From an uncultured Mycoplasmatota bacterium (GTDB lineage: Bacteria > Bacillota_I > Bacilli_A > RF39 > UBA660): a stretch of DNA of 11,252 bases. The number at the start of each line of letters is the position of its first letter. Positions within the stretch are counted from its first letter, which is position 1. Location: contig CAMMYS010000016.1 of NCBI GenBank assembly GCA_946528555.1, forward strand, positions 1 through 11,252. The letters run 5' to 3'. The translations under genes were made by a program, and so were the position numbers. The notes beneath the pieces are model-generated. The model had not been told where the DNA came from, made no database searches, and worked only from the letters and a program-made list of their open reading frames with translations. Below, in pieces: positions 1 through 6,420 of this stretch.

Positions 1-91
1 TACATTCTTAGCAAATTCTGCAAAATATAAAGAAACACTAAATAATGTATCAAATAGTATTACACAAGCTATTAAGAACTATACATTCTAA
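1..91 (+). CDS. C-terminal end of a small helical protein, WXG100/ESAT-6-like (5' end outside window)
   Basis: An open frame enters from the left edge (first full codon at base 2) and stops with TAA at 89-91, giving 29 residues that end in KNYTF. The visible part is one amphipathic helix containing an ANSAKYKETLNN stretch. Many Gram-positive WXG100 proteins end in such a helix, with a Tyr about eight residues into it and a short aromatic tail. The WXG turn itself would lie upstream and is not visible, so the family call is an inference from the tail and from the long coiled-coil genes downstream. A strong terminator follows immediately, so this gene ends its own transcript. Any other small helical protein is possible. 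Confidence 0.5.
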   Translation, partial: TFLANSAKYKETLNNVSNSITQAIKNYTF

Positions 92-100
92 TAAAAAATC

Positions 101-128
101 AGAAGTTATCAAAAATAACTTCTTTTTT
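101..128 (+). terminator. Rho-independent terminator after the first gene
   Basis: A perfect 9-bp stem (AGAAGTTAT at 101-109 with ATAACTTCT at 115-123) closes a 5-nt loop and runs into six T residues (123-128). It lies 10 bases after the TAA of the upstream gene. An A-rich stretch before the stem could let it work weakly in reverse. Confidence 0.85.
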
Positions 129-181
129 CAATGGAAAACTATATGCTTTTTGTTGAGAAGAGAAATTAAGGGAGAAATATT

Positions 182-622
182 ATGAAAGATGAACAACATG
201 TACAAAGATGTGTGTATGTGGAAGTTCCAGATGAAGAAGCAATATTTTCATGCAAGGCTACTACACAAAAATTAATGGATGAAATAAATGAACAAATAAA
301 TAACTATAAAATAGATTTAGAAAACTATACTAGTATACTTAATGAATGCAAAGAAAGAAAAACTTTACTAGAATCTAATATTGCTGATTTAAAAGCAATG
401 CAAAGAGAATTAGAAAGTGCTAAATTAAATGTGGATTTGCAATCTGATATAAATGCGTTACAAAGTGCAAAAGAATCTAATACTGCCCTTATTAATGAAT
501 ATGAAGATAAAATTAATATAACTAATGAAAATATAGAAAATGCTAAAAAAGCTTATACAAATGCTGAAACAGAACTTAGTAGATGTGGTAGATTTACTAA
601 AACTGTAATGCAATGTTACTAG
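182..622 (+). CDS. Small coiled-coil protein of unknown function (146 aa)
   Basis: I do not recognise a named family. After a short N-terminal segment of about 25 residues (VYVEVPDEEAIFSC), residues ~27-132 are almost continuous charged alpha helix with coiled-coil spacing and no proline, probably an antiparallel hairpin or two long helices. There are five cysteines (10, 24, 56, 135, 145), notable for a small cytoplasmic-type protein. Two lie near the C-terminus (RCGRF and QCY). No signal peptide or membrane segment is seen. The start is set by the site AAGGGAGA at 168-175, six bases before ATG. The gene ends 12 bases before the next gene, so the two are probably co-transcribed. It could be a partner or chaperone of the long coiled-coil protein downstream; this is inference from position only. 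Confidence 0.85.
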   Translation: MKDEQHVQRCVYVEVPDEEAIFSCKATTQKLMDEINEQINNYKIDLENYTSILNECKERKTLLESNIADLKAMQRELESAKLNVDLQSDINALQSAKESNTALINEYEDKINITNENIENAKKAYTNAETELSRCGRFTKTVMQCY

Positions 623-634
623 AGAGGTGAAAGT

Positions 635-2320
635 ATGAGATTAAATATATTATTGTTTTCAAATAATATTATTGAAATGACTAATCTTACTGCTCACCCT
701 GGAAATATGATTTCTATTGGATATAACAATAGATTAGCAGATATTAATAAACTACAAGGCGAATATATTTCAAGAGTAAATGAAGTAAATGCAAATGTTA
801 GCAAGAGAACATCAGAATTATTAAAGAACTATACTAGATCTTTTGAAAGTATACCTTATACTGAATTAAAGAAAGTATATTCTAAAGAATATACTGGTGG
901 TTTAGCACAAGCTGTAGGCAATTCTAAATCATTTGTAAGAGCTAATAGTGATATAGGTAAGTCTCAAGTTAGTTCAAATAAAATAGATAGTTATGTTTCA
1001 GCATATATGTCTAATAAACCACCTATTCATTACATTGATGCTGTTCCATTTGGAGGAAAAGCATCTAGAAGTGGAGGTGTATTTAGAAAATCTATTAGTG
1101 ATGTAGTAAAACCGGTTAAAGAAAATCCAGCTACTATTAGTTCAAGTATAAGTAAAGGATTTGCAAATATTACCGCACCTGCTAATTCAGCATTAAAAGG
1201 AATAGATTTTGATAAAGTTGAATTTAACTTGGAAGATGTTTCTAAAGCAGCACAAGATTTAAAAAATGCTCTTGCTAGAATAGAAAGAAATATTAATAAA
1301 GTAGTAGATTTCTCATTTTTAGATAAAGACATTAATAGAGAAAAAGATAAGTTAAAAAGTAAAAATAAAGAATTAATTGATGATTACGATGCTAAGCGTA
1401 AAAAAGCAATTGCATACTTAAGTGGTTCTGATGGACAAGGTGGAATTGTTGGTAAATTAAAAGAAGACTTAAAAAGAACAATTAATGTTAGAAATGCTAT
1501 TTTAGAAGCAGAAGGAATCTCTGCTGAATTATATGATGAACAATATGGTGATTACGTCAGTAGCATTGAAGATAAGGCTAATGAATACATTTCAAGCATA
1601 AATGATTCTTTTGGAGATTTCGTTGCAAAAAGTGATGTAAAATATTTTACTGCTGAAGAAAATAAAAATGTAAAAGATGCTTATGAACAAATAAACAAAA
1701 TACAAGATGAATATAAAGCTCAGGTTGAAAAAGAAAAAAATAAAACAATAAGTCAATATAAAGAAGAATTGGCAAAACAAAAGGCTGCTGTTGAAGAACA
1801 AAAAGCAATACTTGAAAAAGAACAAAATAAAACAATAAGCCAATATCAAGAAGAAATGCAAAAGCAACAAGCAGATGTAGAACAACAAAAAGCAATTCTG
1901 GAACAACAAAAGAATAATACAATCAGTCAATATCAAACAGAATTACAGAAACAACAAGCAGATGTAGAACAACAAAAAGCAATTCTGGAACAACAAAAGA
2001 ATAATACAATAAGTCAATATCAAACAGAATTACAAAAACAACAAGCTAATGTGGAGCAACAAAAAGCAATTCTAGAACAACAAAAAAATAATACTATAAA
2101 TCAATATCAAACTGAAATGCAAAATGTTCAAAAACAATATCAAACAGAATTACAAAATGCTCAAACACAATACAATAATGAATTACAAAAAGCTACAGCT
2201 GAAATAGAAGCAAATAAGATGCAATATCAAAATGAAGTTAATGCCGCTCTTCAAGAATATCAAAATTCTTTGAATAGTCAGTTGCAAAACATTCAAATGA
2301 TGAACTTCTTAAATAATTAA
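635..2320 (+). CDS. Long coiled-coil protein with 29-residue tandem repeats (561 aa)
   Basis: Function is unknown. The start is fixed by a strong site, AGAGGTGA, four bases before ATG; it overlaps the end of the preceding gene. Residues 1-~210 are mixed and Ser/Asn/Gly-rich (GGLAQAV, FGGKASRSGGVF, a Ser-rich stretch near 165). Residues ~215-340 are helical. From ~345 to the end it is one long coiled coil very rich in Gln, Lys and Glu. Four near-identical 29-residue units (core NNTISQYQTELQKQQADVEQ) span residues 369-484 and decay into shorter Gln-rich units. No cysteine, signal peptide or membrane helix is seen, so it is cytoplasmic or exported by a signal-less route. The genes before it resemble a type VII cargo cluster, which would suit the latter. 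A structural filament or scaffold protein is the main alternative. Confidence 0.85.
   Translation: MRLNILLFSNNIIEMTNLTAHPGNMISIGYNNRLADINKLQGEYISRVNEVNANVSKRTSELLKNYTRSFESIPYTELKKVYSKEYTGGLAQAVGNSKSFVRANSDIGKSQVSSNKIDSYVSAYMSNKPPIHYIDAVPFGGKASRSGGVFRKSISDVVKPVKENPATISSSISKGFANITAPANSALKGIDFDKVEFNLEDVSKAAQDLKNALARIERNINKVVDFSFLDKDINREKDKLKSKNKELIDDYDAKRKKAIAYLSGSDGQGGIVGKLKEDLKRTINVRNAILEAEGISAELYDEQYGDYVSSIEDKANEYISSINDSFGDFVAKSDVKYFTAEENKNVKDAYEQINKIQDEYKAQVEKEKNKTISQYKEELAKQKAAVEEQKAILEKEQNKTISQYQEEMQKQQADVEQQKAILEQQKNNTISQYQTELQKQQADVEQQKAILEQQKNNTISQYQTELQKQQANVEQQKAILEQQKNNTINQYQTEMQNVQKQYQTELQNAQTQYNNELQKATAEIEANKMQYQNEVNAALQEYQNSLNSQLQNIQMMNFLNN
1739..2086 (+). repeat. Four tandem 87-bp repeats (29 codons each) within the coiled-coil gene
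   Basis: Units begin at 1739, 1826, 1913 and 2000, each opening with the codons for N-(K/N)-T-I-S-Q-Y. A fifth, diverging unit begins at 2087 (NNTINQYQTEM). Units 2-4 are the most alike: bases 1865-1923 and 1952-2010 match exactly over 59 bp at an offset of 87, so the array has expanded or been homogenised recently. Unit 1 differs most (more Lys/Glu, less Gln), so the array looks older at its 5' side. Twenty-nine residues equal one heptad plus two hendecads. Confidence 0.95.
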
Positions 2321-2323
2321 AAT

Positions 2324-2345
2324 AAGCATAGAAATATGCTTTTTT
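2324..2345 (+). terminator. Rho-independent terminator with GAAA tetraloop
   Basis: A 7-bp stem (AAGCATA 2324-2330 with TATGCTT 2335-2341) closes a GAAA loop, a stable GNRA-type tetraloop, and continues into six T residues (2340-2345). It begins three bases after the TAA of the 561-aa gene and separates that operon from the 864-aa gene. Confidence 0.85.
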
Positions 2346-2359
2346 AATTTGCATTATTA

Positions 2360-2368
2360 TGCTATAAT
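2360..2368 (+). promoter_or_regulatory. Extended -10 promoter for the 864-aa gene
   Basis: TGC-TATAAT at 2360-2368 is a perfect -10 box with the TGn extension. The T-run of the upstream terminator (2340-2345) sits 17 bases before it and is only a poor -35. The predicted transcript start near 2375 gives a leader of about 25 bases, with AAGAGGAT (2388-2395) as ribosome site before ATG at 2400. A second TATAAT at 2374-2379 is an alternative. Confidence 0.6.
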
Positions 2369-2399
2369 TTATTTATAATAGGATAAAAAGAGGATAGTA

Positions 2400-4994
2400 A
2401 TGGCAAATATATTTAAACAAATGCAAAGTAGACAAATTCAACATAGAGCCAATAATTTCATTAAAACTCTTGAAAATAAAAGTGATAAGTATATAGAACA
2501 TGCTTATTTAGATAATAAAGAGTTTAGAAATAATGAAATTGTTTTAAGTTACATTTTTTTCAAACATCCTCATTTAATAAAAATGTTACCTGTTAAATTC
2601 CAAATGTCTAGAATTAATAGTAATCTTTCTATGTTTGGATATGCTAGTGATGAGGTTAAAAAGAAAATAGTATCTGGATGGTTAAAAGAAAATAAATTCT
2701 TTATGAATGCTAATGTTGTTATGTTTGATCCAGAAGAAACTAAATCATATCTTAAATTATATTTTAAACAACCAGAAGATATTGTTAAATTATATATGGA
2801 TGATTTAAGGAAAGTTATTAAGACATTAGCTGATTCAGATATTAAAGAAACAGAAAAAGTAATTGATCAAATTAAAGATAAATTAAATGATAAGCAATGG
2901 GAATATATTTTAGAAGTAAATCCAATATTTATTAGATATGCTTCACAAGAAATACAAAATAAATATGCAGAAGATGAAAAATATAATAAATATATAAATG
3001 GTGAAGCAAGAAATAATTTTGTTAATAAACAAATGGATAAAATAAAAGAAGATATAAGTGTACTATATACAATGAGCGTTGATGTACAAAAAGAATATAT
3101 ACATAAATATCCATTTATGATTAATTATCTTGATGAAAAAACTTTAATAGAAGTATTAAAATATGACATGGATCTTATTAAATATGTTAATATGCCTGCT
3201 TTAAAGAATGAAACTGATAAAACACAAGAAGTTATTTATGGAATACTTGATAATGTTGAAAATAAATCTATGAAAGAAGTAGTAGATATATTTATAAATA
3301 AATGTGTATTAACTGCTAAGGGTAAATTATTTAGATTTGATACTTCTAGTAATAATATGAGTTATCAATATACAAAAAGAGCAATTAAAATGATTCAAAG
3401 TTTAAGTTTAAATCAAATATCTGCTCTTATAAATATAGATGTTAATTATTGTTTACCATACATTATACCTGTATATAATGAAGATACAGATATTAAGATT
3501 AAAGAAAGTGAAATAATGGCAGCTAATTCTAGATGCTTAAAATTATTTGAATTTTATCATGGTGAAAAAGTATATGAACAATTCTACAAAGTAATAAATA
3601 AAATATATGTAGAATATATTAATAATATAGAAAAATATGATTATTCTAAAGATTATAATTGCATATTTGAGTTGTTTAAGGTTTTATTTAATAAAGAAAT
3701 TATTAATAAAAATAATCCACAAAAGATTACAGTATTTATAGGTATGTCATTGTTATATAAAACATCTAATAAAAAAGATACAAGACCTGCTACTGTTAAA
3801 TTATTAAATGAAATACTAAGTACTGCATATGAAACTACTATAGAAAATAATAAAGATATTTATGATATTAATACATTAGAAATATTTGATAAGAGATTTG
3901 GTTTTATTAATAAAAAACTATTATATGATTTTGATAAGTTTAATTTTGTTAATATGTCTTCATTACTTTTATTAATTAAATCTAATATAGCAAGAAAGTT
4001 TTTTGAAATATATTATAATCTTGTAACTAAAATATATGAAGAAAATAAAGAAACTTTATATAGATGTATTGAAAACTTTGGTAGTTATTATGAAATACTT
4101 AGTGATACATATAATGTAACATTAAGTAGAGAAGAAAAAGATAATTTATTAATATTATTATCATCTTTTGCAAATCCATTAAATATTACTAAAAGAAGTC
4201 AATTATTAAGTTATGATTTATTAATTATTAAAAAATTCGTTGAAAACTTAAGTGCTGTTAAAGATATAAATGTTTATAAGAATGTACTTGCTAATTTCTT
4301 ATTCAACAAAGGATATGATGCTAATGGCAACTTTGGATGGTTAGATGTATCAAATATTAAAGAAATAATAGATATTTATGATAGTGATAGTTTAGAAGAT
4401 GCTAATGCTGGCGGTAGAAAGATCTTTAGTGATGAAGAAGTAGCATTATTTTCAATGATGAAATTATTATTTAGTACAAATGACTTAACTATAATACTTC
4501 AATATATTGAAAATATTATTACTAATAAAGATAATAGAAATACAGTGGCAATAGTTGAGTTCTTTAATAAGATTAAACGATATAGAGTGGAAATAATTAA
4601 TTCACAAATAGTTACTATTAAAGATATAGAATTACTTGCTATTGATAGACCAGAGATAGCTAAGAAATATGAAAGAAATGGTGTTTCTGTATATAAAATC
4701 ATTAATCAAGATTTCAGAGTGTTATGTTCTGATAGAGATGATGGAGTACACTTCTGTTGTGAAAATGTATCAAGTTTAACTAAGAATAGTTATGGATACA
4801 ACAAACTTGTTAAAAACGGTTCATTAAGATTCAGTATCGATAATGATAAGACTATAATTAGAATGAATAAAGATAATAAGAATCAATTAGATTCTAGACC
4901 TGACTTTATAATAGTAGTTGGTGAATTAACTGATGAATTATTAGAAATAGCTCATAAGAAAGAAGTACCAGTAGTAGAAGTGGTAACAGAATAG
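2400..4994 (+). CDS. Large alpha-helical protein with a C-terminal alpha/beta domain, function unknown (864 aa)
   Basis: No named family is recognised with certainty. Residues 1-~755 are nearly all helix, without signal peptide or membrane span, and look like an irregular alpha-solenoid. A recurrent motif, Pro followed by two or three residues and an Ile/Leu-Lys/Arg/Asn-Tyr/Met helix end, appears at P57 (HPHLIKMLP), P175 (NPIFIRYAS) and P238 (YPFMINYLD). A separate domain of about 100 residues follows: VYKIINQDFRVL from ~764, HFCCEN with adjacent C786-C787, a Gly-Tyr/Asn-Gly loop region, then RPDFIIV (from R833) and a closing helix plus IPVV-like strand. I loosely recall similar endings (RPDxIIV...A...xPVV) in large uncharacterised Bacillota proteins; this is not verified. 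It has its own promoter and is followed after 8 bases by a 54-aa gene whose ribosome site overlaps its stop. Confidence 0.85.
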   Translation: MANIFKQMQSRQIQHRANNFIKTLENKSDKYIEHAYLDNKEFRNNEIVLSYIFFKHPHLIKMLPVKFQMSRINSNLSMFGYASDEVKKKIVSGWLKENKFFMNANVVMFDPEETKSYLKLYFKQPEDIVKLYMDDLRKVIKTLADSDIKETEKVIDQIKDKLNDKQWEYILEVNPIFIRYASQEIQNKYAEDEKYNKYINGEARNNFVNKQMDKIKEDISVLYTMSVDVQKEYIHKYPFMINYLDEKTLIEVLKYDMDLIKYVNMPALKNETDKTQEVIYGILDNVENKSMKEVVDIFINKCVLTAKGKLFRFDTSSNNMSYQYTKRAIKMIQSLSLNQISALINIDVNYCLPYIIPVYNEDTDIKIKESEIMAANSRCLKLFEFYHGEKVYEQFYKVINKIYVEYINNIEKYDYSKDYNCIFELFKVLFNKEIINKNNPQKITVFIGMSLLYKTSNKKDTRPATVKLLNEILSTAYETTIENNKDIYDINTLEIFDKRFGFINKKLLYDFDKFNFVNMSSLLLLIKSNIARKFFEIYYNLVTKIYEENKETLYRCIENFGSYYEILSDTYNVTLSREEKDNLLILLSSFANPLNITKRSQLLSYDLLIIKKFVENLSAVKDINVYKNVLANFLFNKGYDANGNFGWLDVSNIKEIIDIYDSDSLEDANAGGRKIFSDEEVALFSMMKLLFSTNDLTIILQYIENIITNKDNRNTVAIVEFFNKIKRYRVEIINSQIVTIKDIELLAIDRPEIAKKYERNGVSVYKIINQDFRVLCSDRDDGVHFCCENVSSLTKNSYGYNKLVKNGSLRFSIDNDKTIIRMNKDNKNQLDSRPDFIIVVGELTDELLEIAHKKEVPVVEVVTE

Positions 4995-5002
4995 GTGATA
5001 TT

Positions 5003-5167
5003 ATGAAAGAATTAGAAGAAGAGATTATTAAATTAAAACAAAATAAAAGAGTATTCTATGAATATTTAAAAGCATTTTATAATATTGAAAAAGTTAGGGA
5101 AGAATTTAAAAATAATGATGATTTTAAAAAAATAGAAGAATTATTAAAAAAAGAGAATGATGATTAA
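5003..5167 (+). CDS. Charged helical micro-protein, coupled to the 864-aa gene (54 aa)
   Basis: ATG at 5003 is preceded by AGGTGAT (4993-4999), which overlaps the TAG stop of the 864-aa gene, so translation is very likely coupled. The product begins MKELEEEIIKLKQNKR and is two short helices, Glu/Lys-rich, with an aromatic stretch in the middle (VFYEYLKAFYNIEKV) that could pack against a partner. It has no cysteine, signal peptide or membrane segment. The last codons and the stop (5165-5167) lie inside the terminator hairpin and overlap the stop of the opposite-strand HD gene. The coupling suggests it works with, or regulates, the 864-aa protein; no family is recognised. Confidence 0.75.
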   Translation: MKELEEEIIKLKQNKRVFYEYLKAFYNIEKVREEFKNNDDFKKIEELLKKENDD

Positions 5168-5176
5168 TCATTCTCT
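5152..5176. terminator. Bidirectional terminator shared by convergent genes
   Basis: A perfect 10-bp stem (AGAGAATGAT 5152-5161 with ATCATTCTCT 5167-5176) closes the 5-nt loop GATTA. A run of A precedes it and a T-rich stretch (TTTTATTGTTTTT) follows, so it can terminate transcription from both sides. The plus-strand stop (5165-5167) and the minus-strand stop (5164-5166) both fall in the loop region, so the stem arms also encode the C-termini of both proteins. Confidence 0.8.
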
Positions 5177-5739
5177 ATTTTATTGTTTTTATCAAATTTA
5201 ACATCTAAGAATTTTCTACTAGCTATGTAATCACACATATGAACAAATCTTTGATATTTATCTTCTGGTGGAGATAAAATTTCTTCACCTTTATAATTAG
5301 TTGTCCAAGGACCCATATGAGTAGCAATACATCTACATACTAAATCTATTTCTTCAGGTGTTAATTCCAAATCAGATTCATTTTCTTTAATATAATTGCT
5401 CATTAAGATAGGATGTTCAAATAATGTGTATTCACTTTTAACTTTTCCGCTTTTTAAACCATCATGTAATGTTAAAGCAAATATTATTAAATCTTTTTCA
5501 TTTTGATTAAAATTATTTAAAGATGGATTATTCAATAGTTCTTTTGCTATTCTTACAGCAACTTTAGTATGTCTTACTAAACCACCATCTCCTAAAGAGA
5601 ATGAAGGATGATATTTACCTGTTGAAGAAGCAGGTACTTCATAAAAATAATCTGGCAATCTATCCAACATAGTTATTAAACTATTTTTAATTCTTTTATC
5701 TTTTATAAAATTGATTTCATCATTAAATACTTCATGCAT
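5164..5739 (-). CDS. HD-domain metal-dependent phosphohydrolase (191 aa)
   Basis: HD superfamily proteins hydrolyse phosphoester bonds of nucleotides, cyclic nucleotides or RNA in the cytoplasm using one or two metal ions. The signature is complete: H57 (GGLVRHTKVA), H92-D93 (LTLHDGLKSG), H109 (FEHPILM), H141 (ATHMGPW) and D170 (CDYIASRK). The H-HD-H-H-D set is the six-ligand pattern of bimetal members such as YqeK and HD-GYP domains, although the GYP motif is absent and the usual HDIGK is HDGLKSG. The short N-terminal part (PASSTGKYHPSFSLGDGG) leads directly into the domain, and there is no sensor or nuclease domain. Stand-alone proteins of this size and layout are widespread in Bacillota and their phages, mostly without a known substrate. 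GAGGT eight bases before ATG supports the start. It is single-gene, transcribed leftward from the divergent promoter region. Confidence 0.9.
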   Translation of the reverse strand: MHEVFNDEINFIKDKRIKNSLITMLDRLPDYFYEVPASSTGKYHPSFSLGDGGLVRHTKVAVRIAKELLNNPSLNNFNQNEKDLIIFALTLHDGLKSGKVKSEYTLFEHPILMSNYIKENESDLELTPEEIDLVCRCIATHMGPWTTNYKGEEILSPPEDKYQRFVHMCDYIASRKFLDVKFDKNNKIEND

Positions 5740-5757
5740 AATTAATACCTCAAAAAT

Positions 5758-5786
5758 ATTATATTATAATTGATTTATTAATTCAA
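5758..5786 (-). promoter_or_regulatory. Promoter of the HD-domain gene
   Basis: Read on the minus strand: TTGAAT (5786-5781), a 17-base spacer, then TATAAT (5763-5758). The expected start near 5751 lies almost on the GAGGT ribosome site, giving a very short leader of about 12 bases. A second TATAAT at 5768-5763 has a worse spacing. Confidence 0.55.
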
Positions 5787-5795
5787 ATATTTGAA
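5782..5795. promoter_or_regulatory. Perfect 14-bp palindrome between divergent promoters, possible operator
   Basis: TTCAAATATTTGAA is a perfect dyad. It covers the -35 region of the rightward promoter and most of that of the leftward one. A dimeric repressor bound here would block both. In such AT-rich DNA a 14-bp palindrome can occur by chance, so operator function is inference. Confidence 0.35.
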
Positions 5796-5810
5796 AAAAT
5801 ATGTTATTAT
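5782..5810 (+). promoter_or_regulatory. Promoter of the thioredoxin-like gene
   Basis: TTCAAA (5782-5787), a 17-base spacer and TATTAT (5805-5810) with a TGT extension (5802-5804) form an extended -10 promoter. The start near 5817 directly precedes AGGAGG at 5818-5823. A reading frame opening at 5801 would start inside this -10 box, which argues for the ATG at 5828 as the true start. Confidence 0.5.
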
Positions 5811-5827
5811 ATTTTATAGGAGGATAT

Positions 5828-6373
5828 ATGAAAAACATATTTGAAAGAAAGATTCCTAAGAGAAATTATATTATAGTTACAATAGTAACAATTTTAGTTG
5901 TATTATTAGTACTATATTCAAGAATGATTTATTTAAATAATAGAGATAATGTAATAGATAAAAGTATATTTGAAAGAGAAAATAGTGTAATAAGTAGTAT
6001 TAATTATGATGATTTGGATTTTGTAGTATCTGAATCAAATAATATGGTTATATTTATTAGTTATAATGGTAATTCTGAAATTAAAAATATGGAAAAGAAA
6101 TTATATAGAGATATTATTAGAAATGATTATACTGATAAAGTATTATATTTAAATATAACTGATCATAAAGATGATTATATTTCATTATTGAAAACTAAAT
6201 TTCCTGAAATAAAAGGAGAAATTAGTGATGCTCCAATGATGATTTATATTAGTAATGGAGAAGCTATTGAAGCTGTTAATAGTGAGTTTAAAATGATAGA
6301 TTTTTCTGTATTAGAAAAACTATTTAATAAACACGAAACATCCTCAGTACTTAAAGTAGATTATTCTTCTTAA
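5828..6373 (+). CDS. Membrane-anchored thioredoxin-fold-like protein without cysteine (181 aa)
   Basis: The start is placed at 5828, four bases after AGGAGG (5818-5823); the frame is open nine codons further upstream but those overlap the promoter. Residues 1-13 are basic, 14-30 are one hydrophobic helix, and the rest lies outside the membrane (positive-inside rule). The ectodomain has a thioredoxin-like order: strand MVIFISY (73-79), a turn GNSEIKN where WCxxC would stand, a helix, strand KVLYLNI (104-110), a helix, then DAPMMIYI (134-141) with P136 in the cis-Pro position and an SNGE turn. There is no cysteine in the whole protein, so a redox role is excluded if the fold is right. A structural or chaperone-like role for the cysteine-rich protein encoded next is possible but inferred. 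The fold call rests on pattern only. Confidence 0.8.
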   Translation: MKNIFERKIPKRNYIIVTIVTILVVLLVLYSRMIYLNNRDNVIDKSIFERENSVISSINYDDLDFVVSESNNMVIFISYNGNSEIKNMEKKLYRDIIRNDYTDKVLYLNITDHKDDYISLLKTKFPEIKGEISDAPMMIYISNGEAIEAVNSEFKMIDFSVLEKLFNKHETSSVLKVDYSS

Positions 6374-6386
6374 AAATAGTTTTTTG

Positions 6387-6395
6387 TGATATTAT
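6387..6395 (+). promoter_or_regulatory. Extended -10 promoter for the giant exported protein
   Basis: TGA-TATTAT (6387-6395) is an extended -10 box; further TATTAT boxes overlap it at 6395 and 6398. TTCTTA (6367-6372) at 17 bases is a weak -35. AGGTG at 6412-6416 is the ribosome site, four bases before ATG at 6421. No terminator is seen after the upstream gene, so read-through is also likely. Confidence 0.45.
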
Positions 6396-6420
6396 ATTAT
6401 TATAGAAAAGTAGGTGTCTT

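Noticed and set aside
131..169. Twelve-residue frame MENYMLFVEKRN as a leader peptide
   Set aside because: No ribosome site, no attenuator-like hairpin after it, and such short frames are common by chance.
1030..1936. Minus-strand open frames opposite the 561-aa gene (1030-1332, 1592-1936, 1647-1922)
   Set aside because: They are mirror images of the repetitive coding strand, rich in Phe/Leu/Tyr because of the Lys/Glu/Gln codons opposite, and lack ribosome sites.
1739..2086. Repeat array as a CRISPR or DNA-level element
   Set aside because: The period is exactly 29 codons, units are contiguous without spacers, and changes between units follow codon positions.
2362..2381. Imperfect dyad CTATAATTTATTTATAATAG as an operator before the 864-aa gene
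   Set aside because: It has a central mismatch and is made only of the two TATAAT boxes and A/T runs, so chance is the simplest explanation.
4499..4702. Minus-strand open frame within the 864-aa gene
   Set aside because: Short, no ribosome-binding site, and hydrophobic simply because it is antisense to a charged helical region.
5801..5827. Upstream start of the thioredoxin-like gene at 5801
   Set aside because: It lies inside the predicted -10 box and has no ribosome site, while AGGAGG at 5818-5823 points to ATG 5828.
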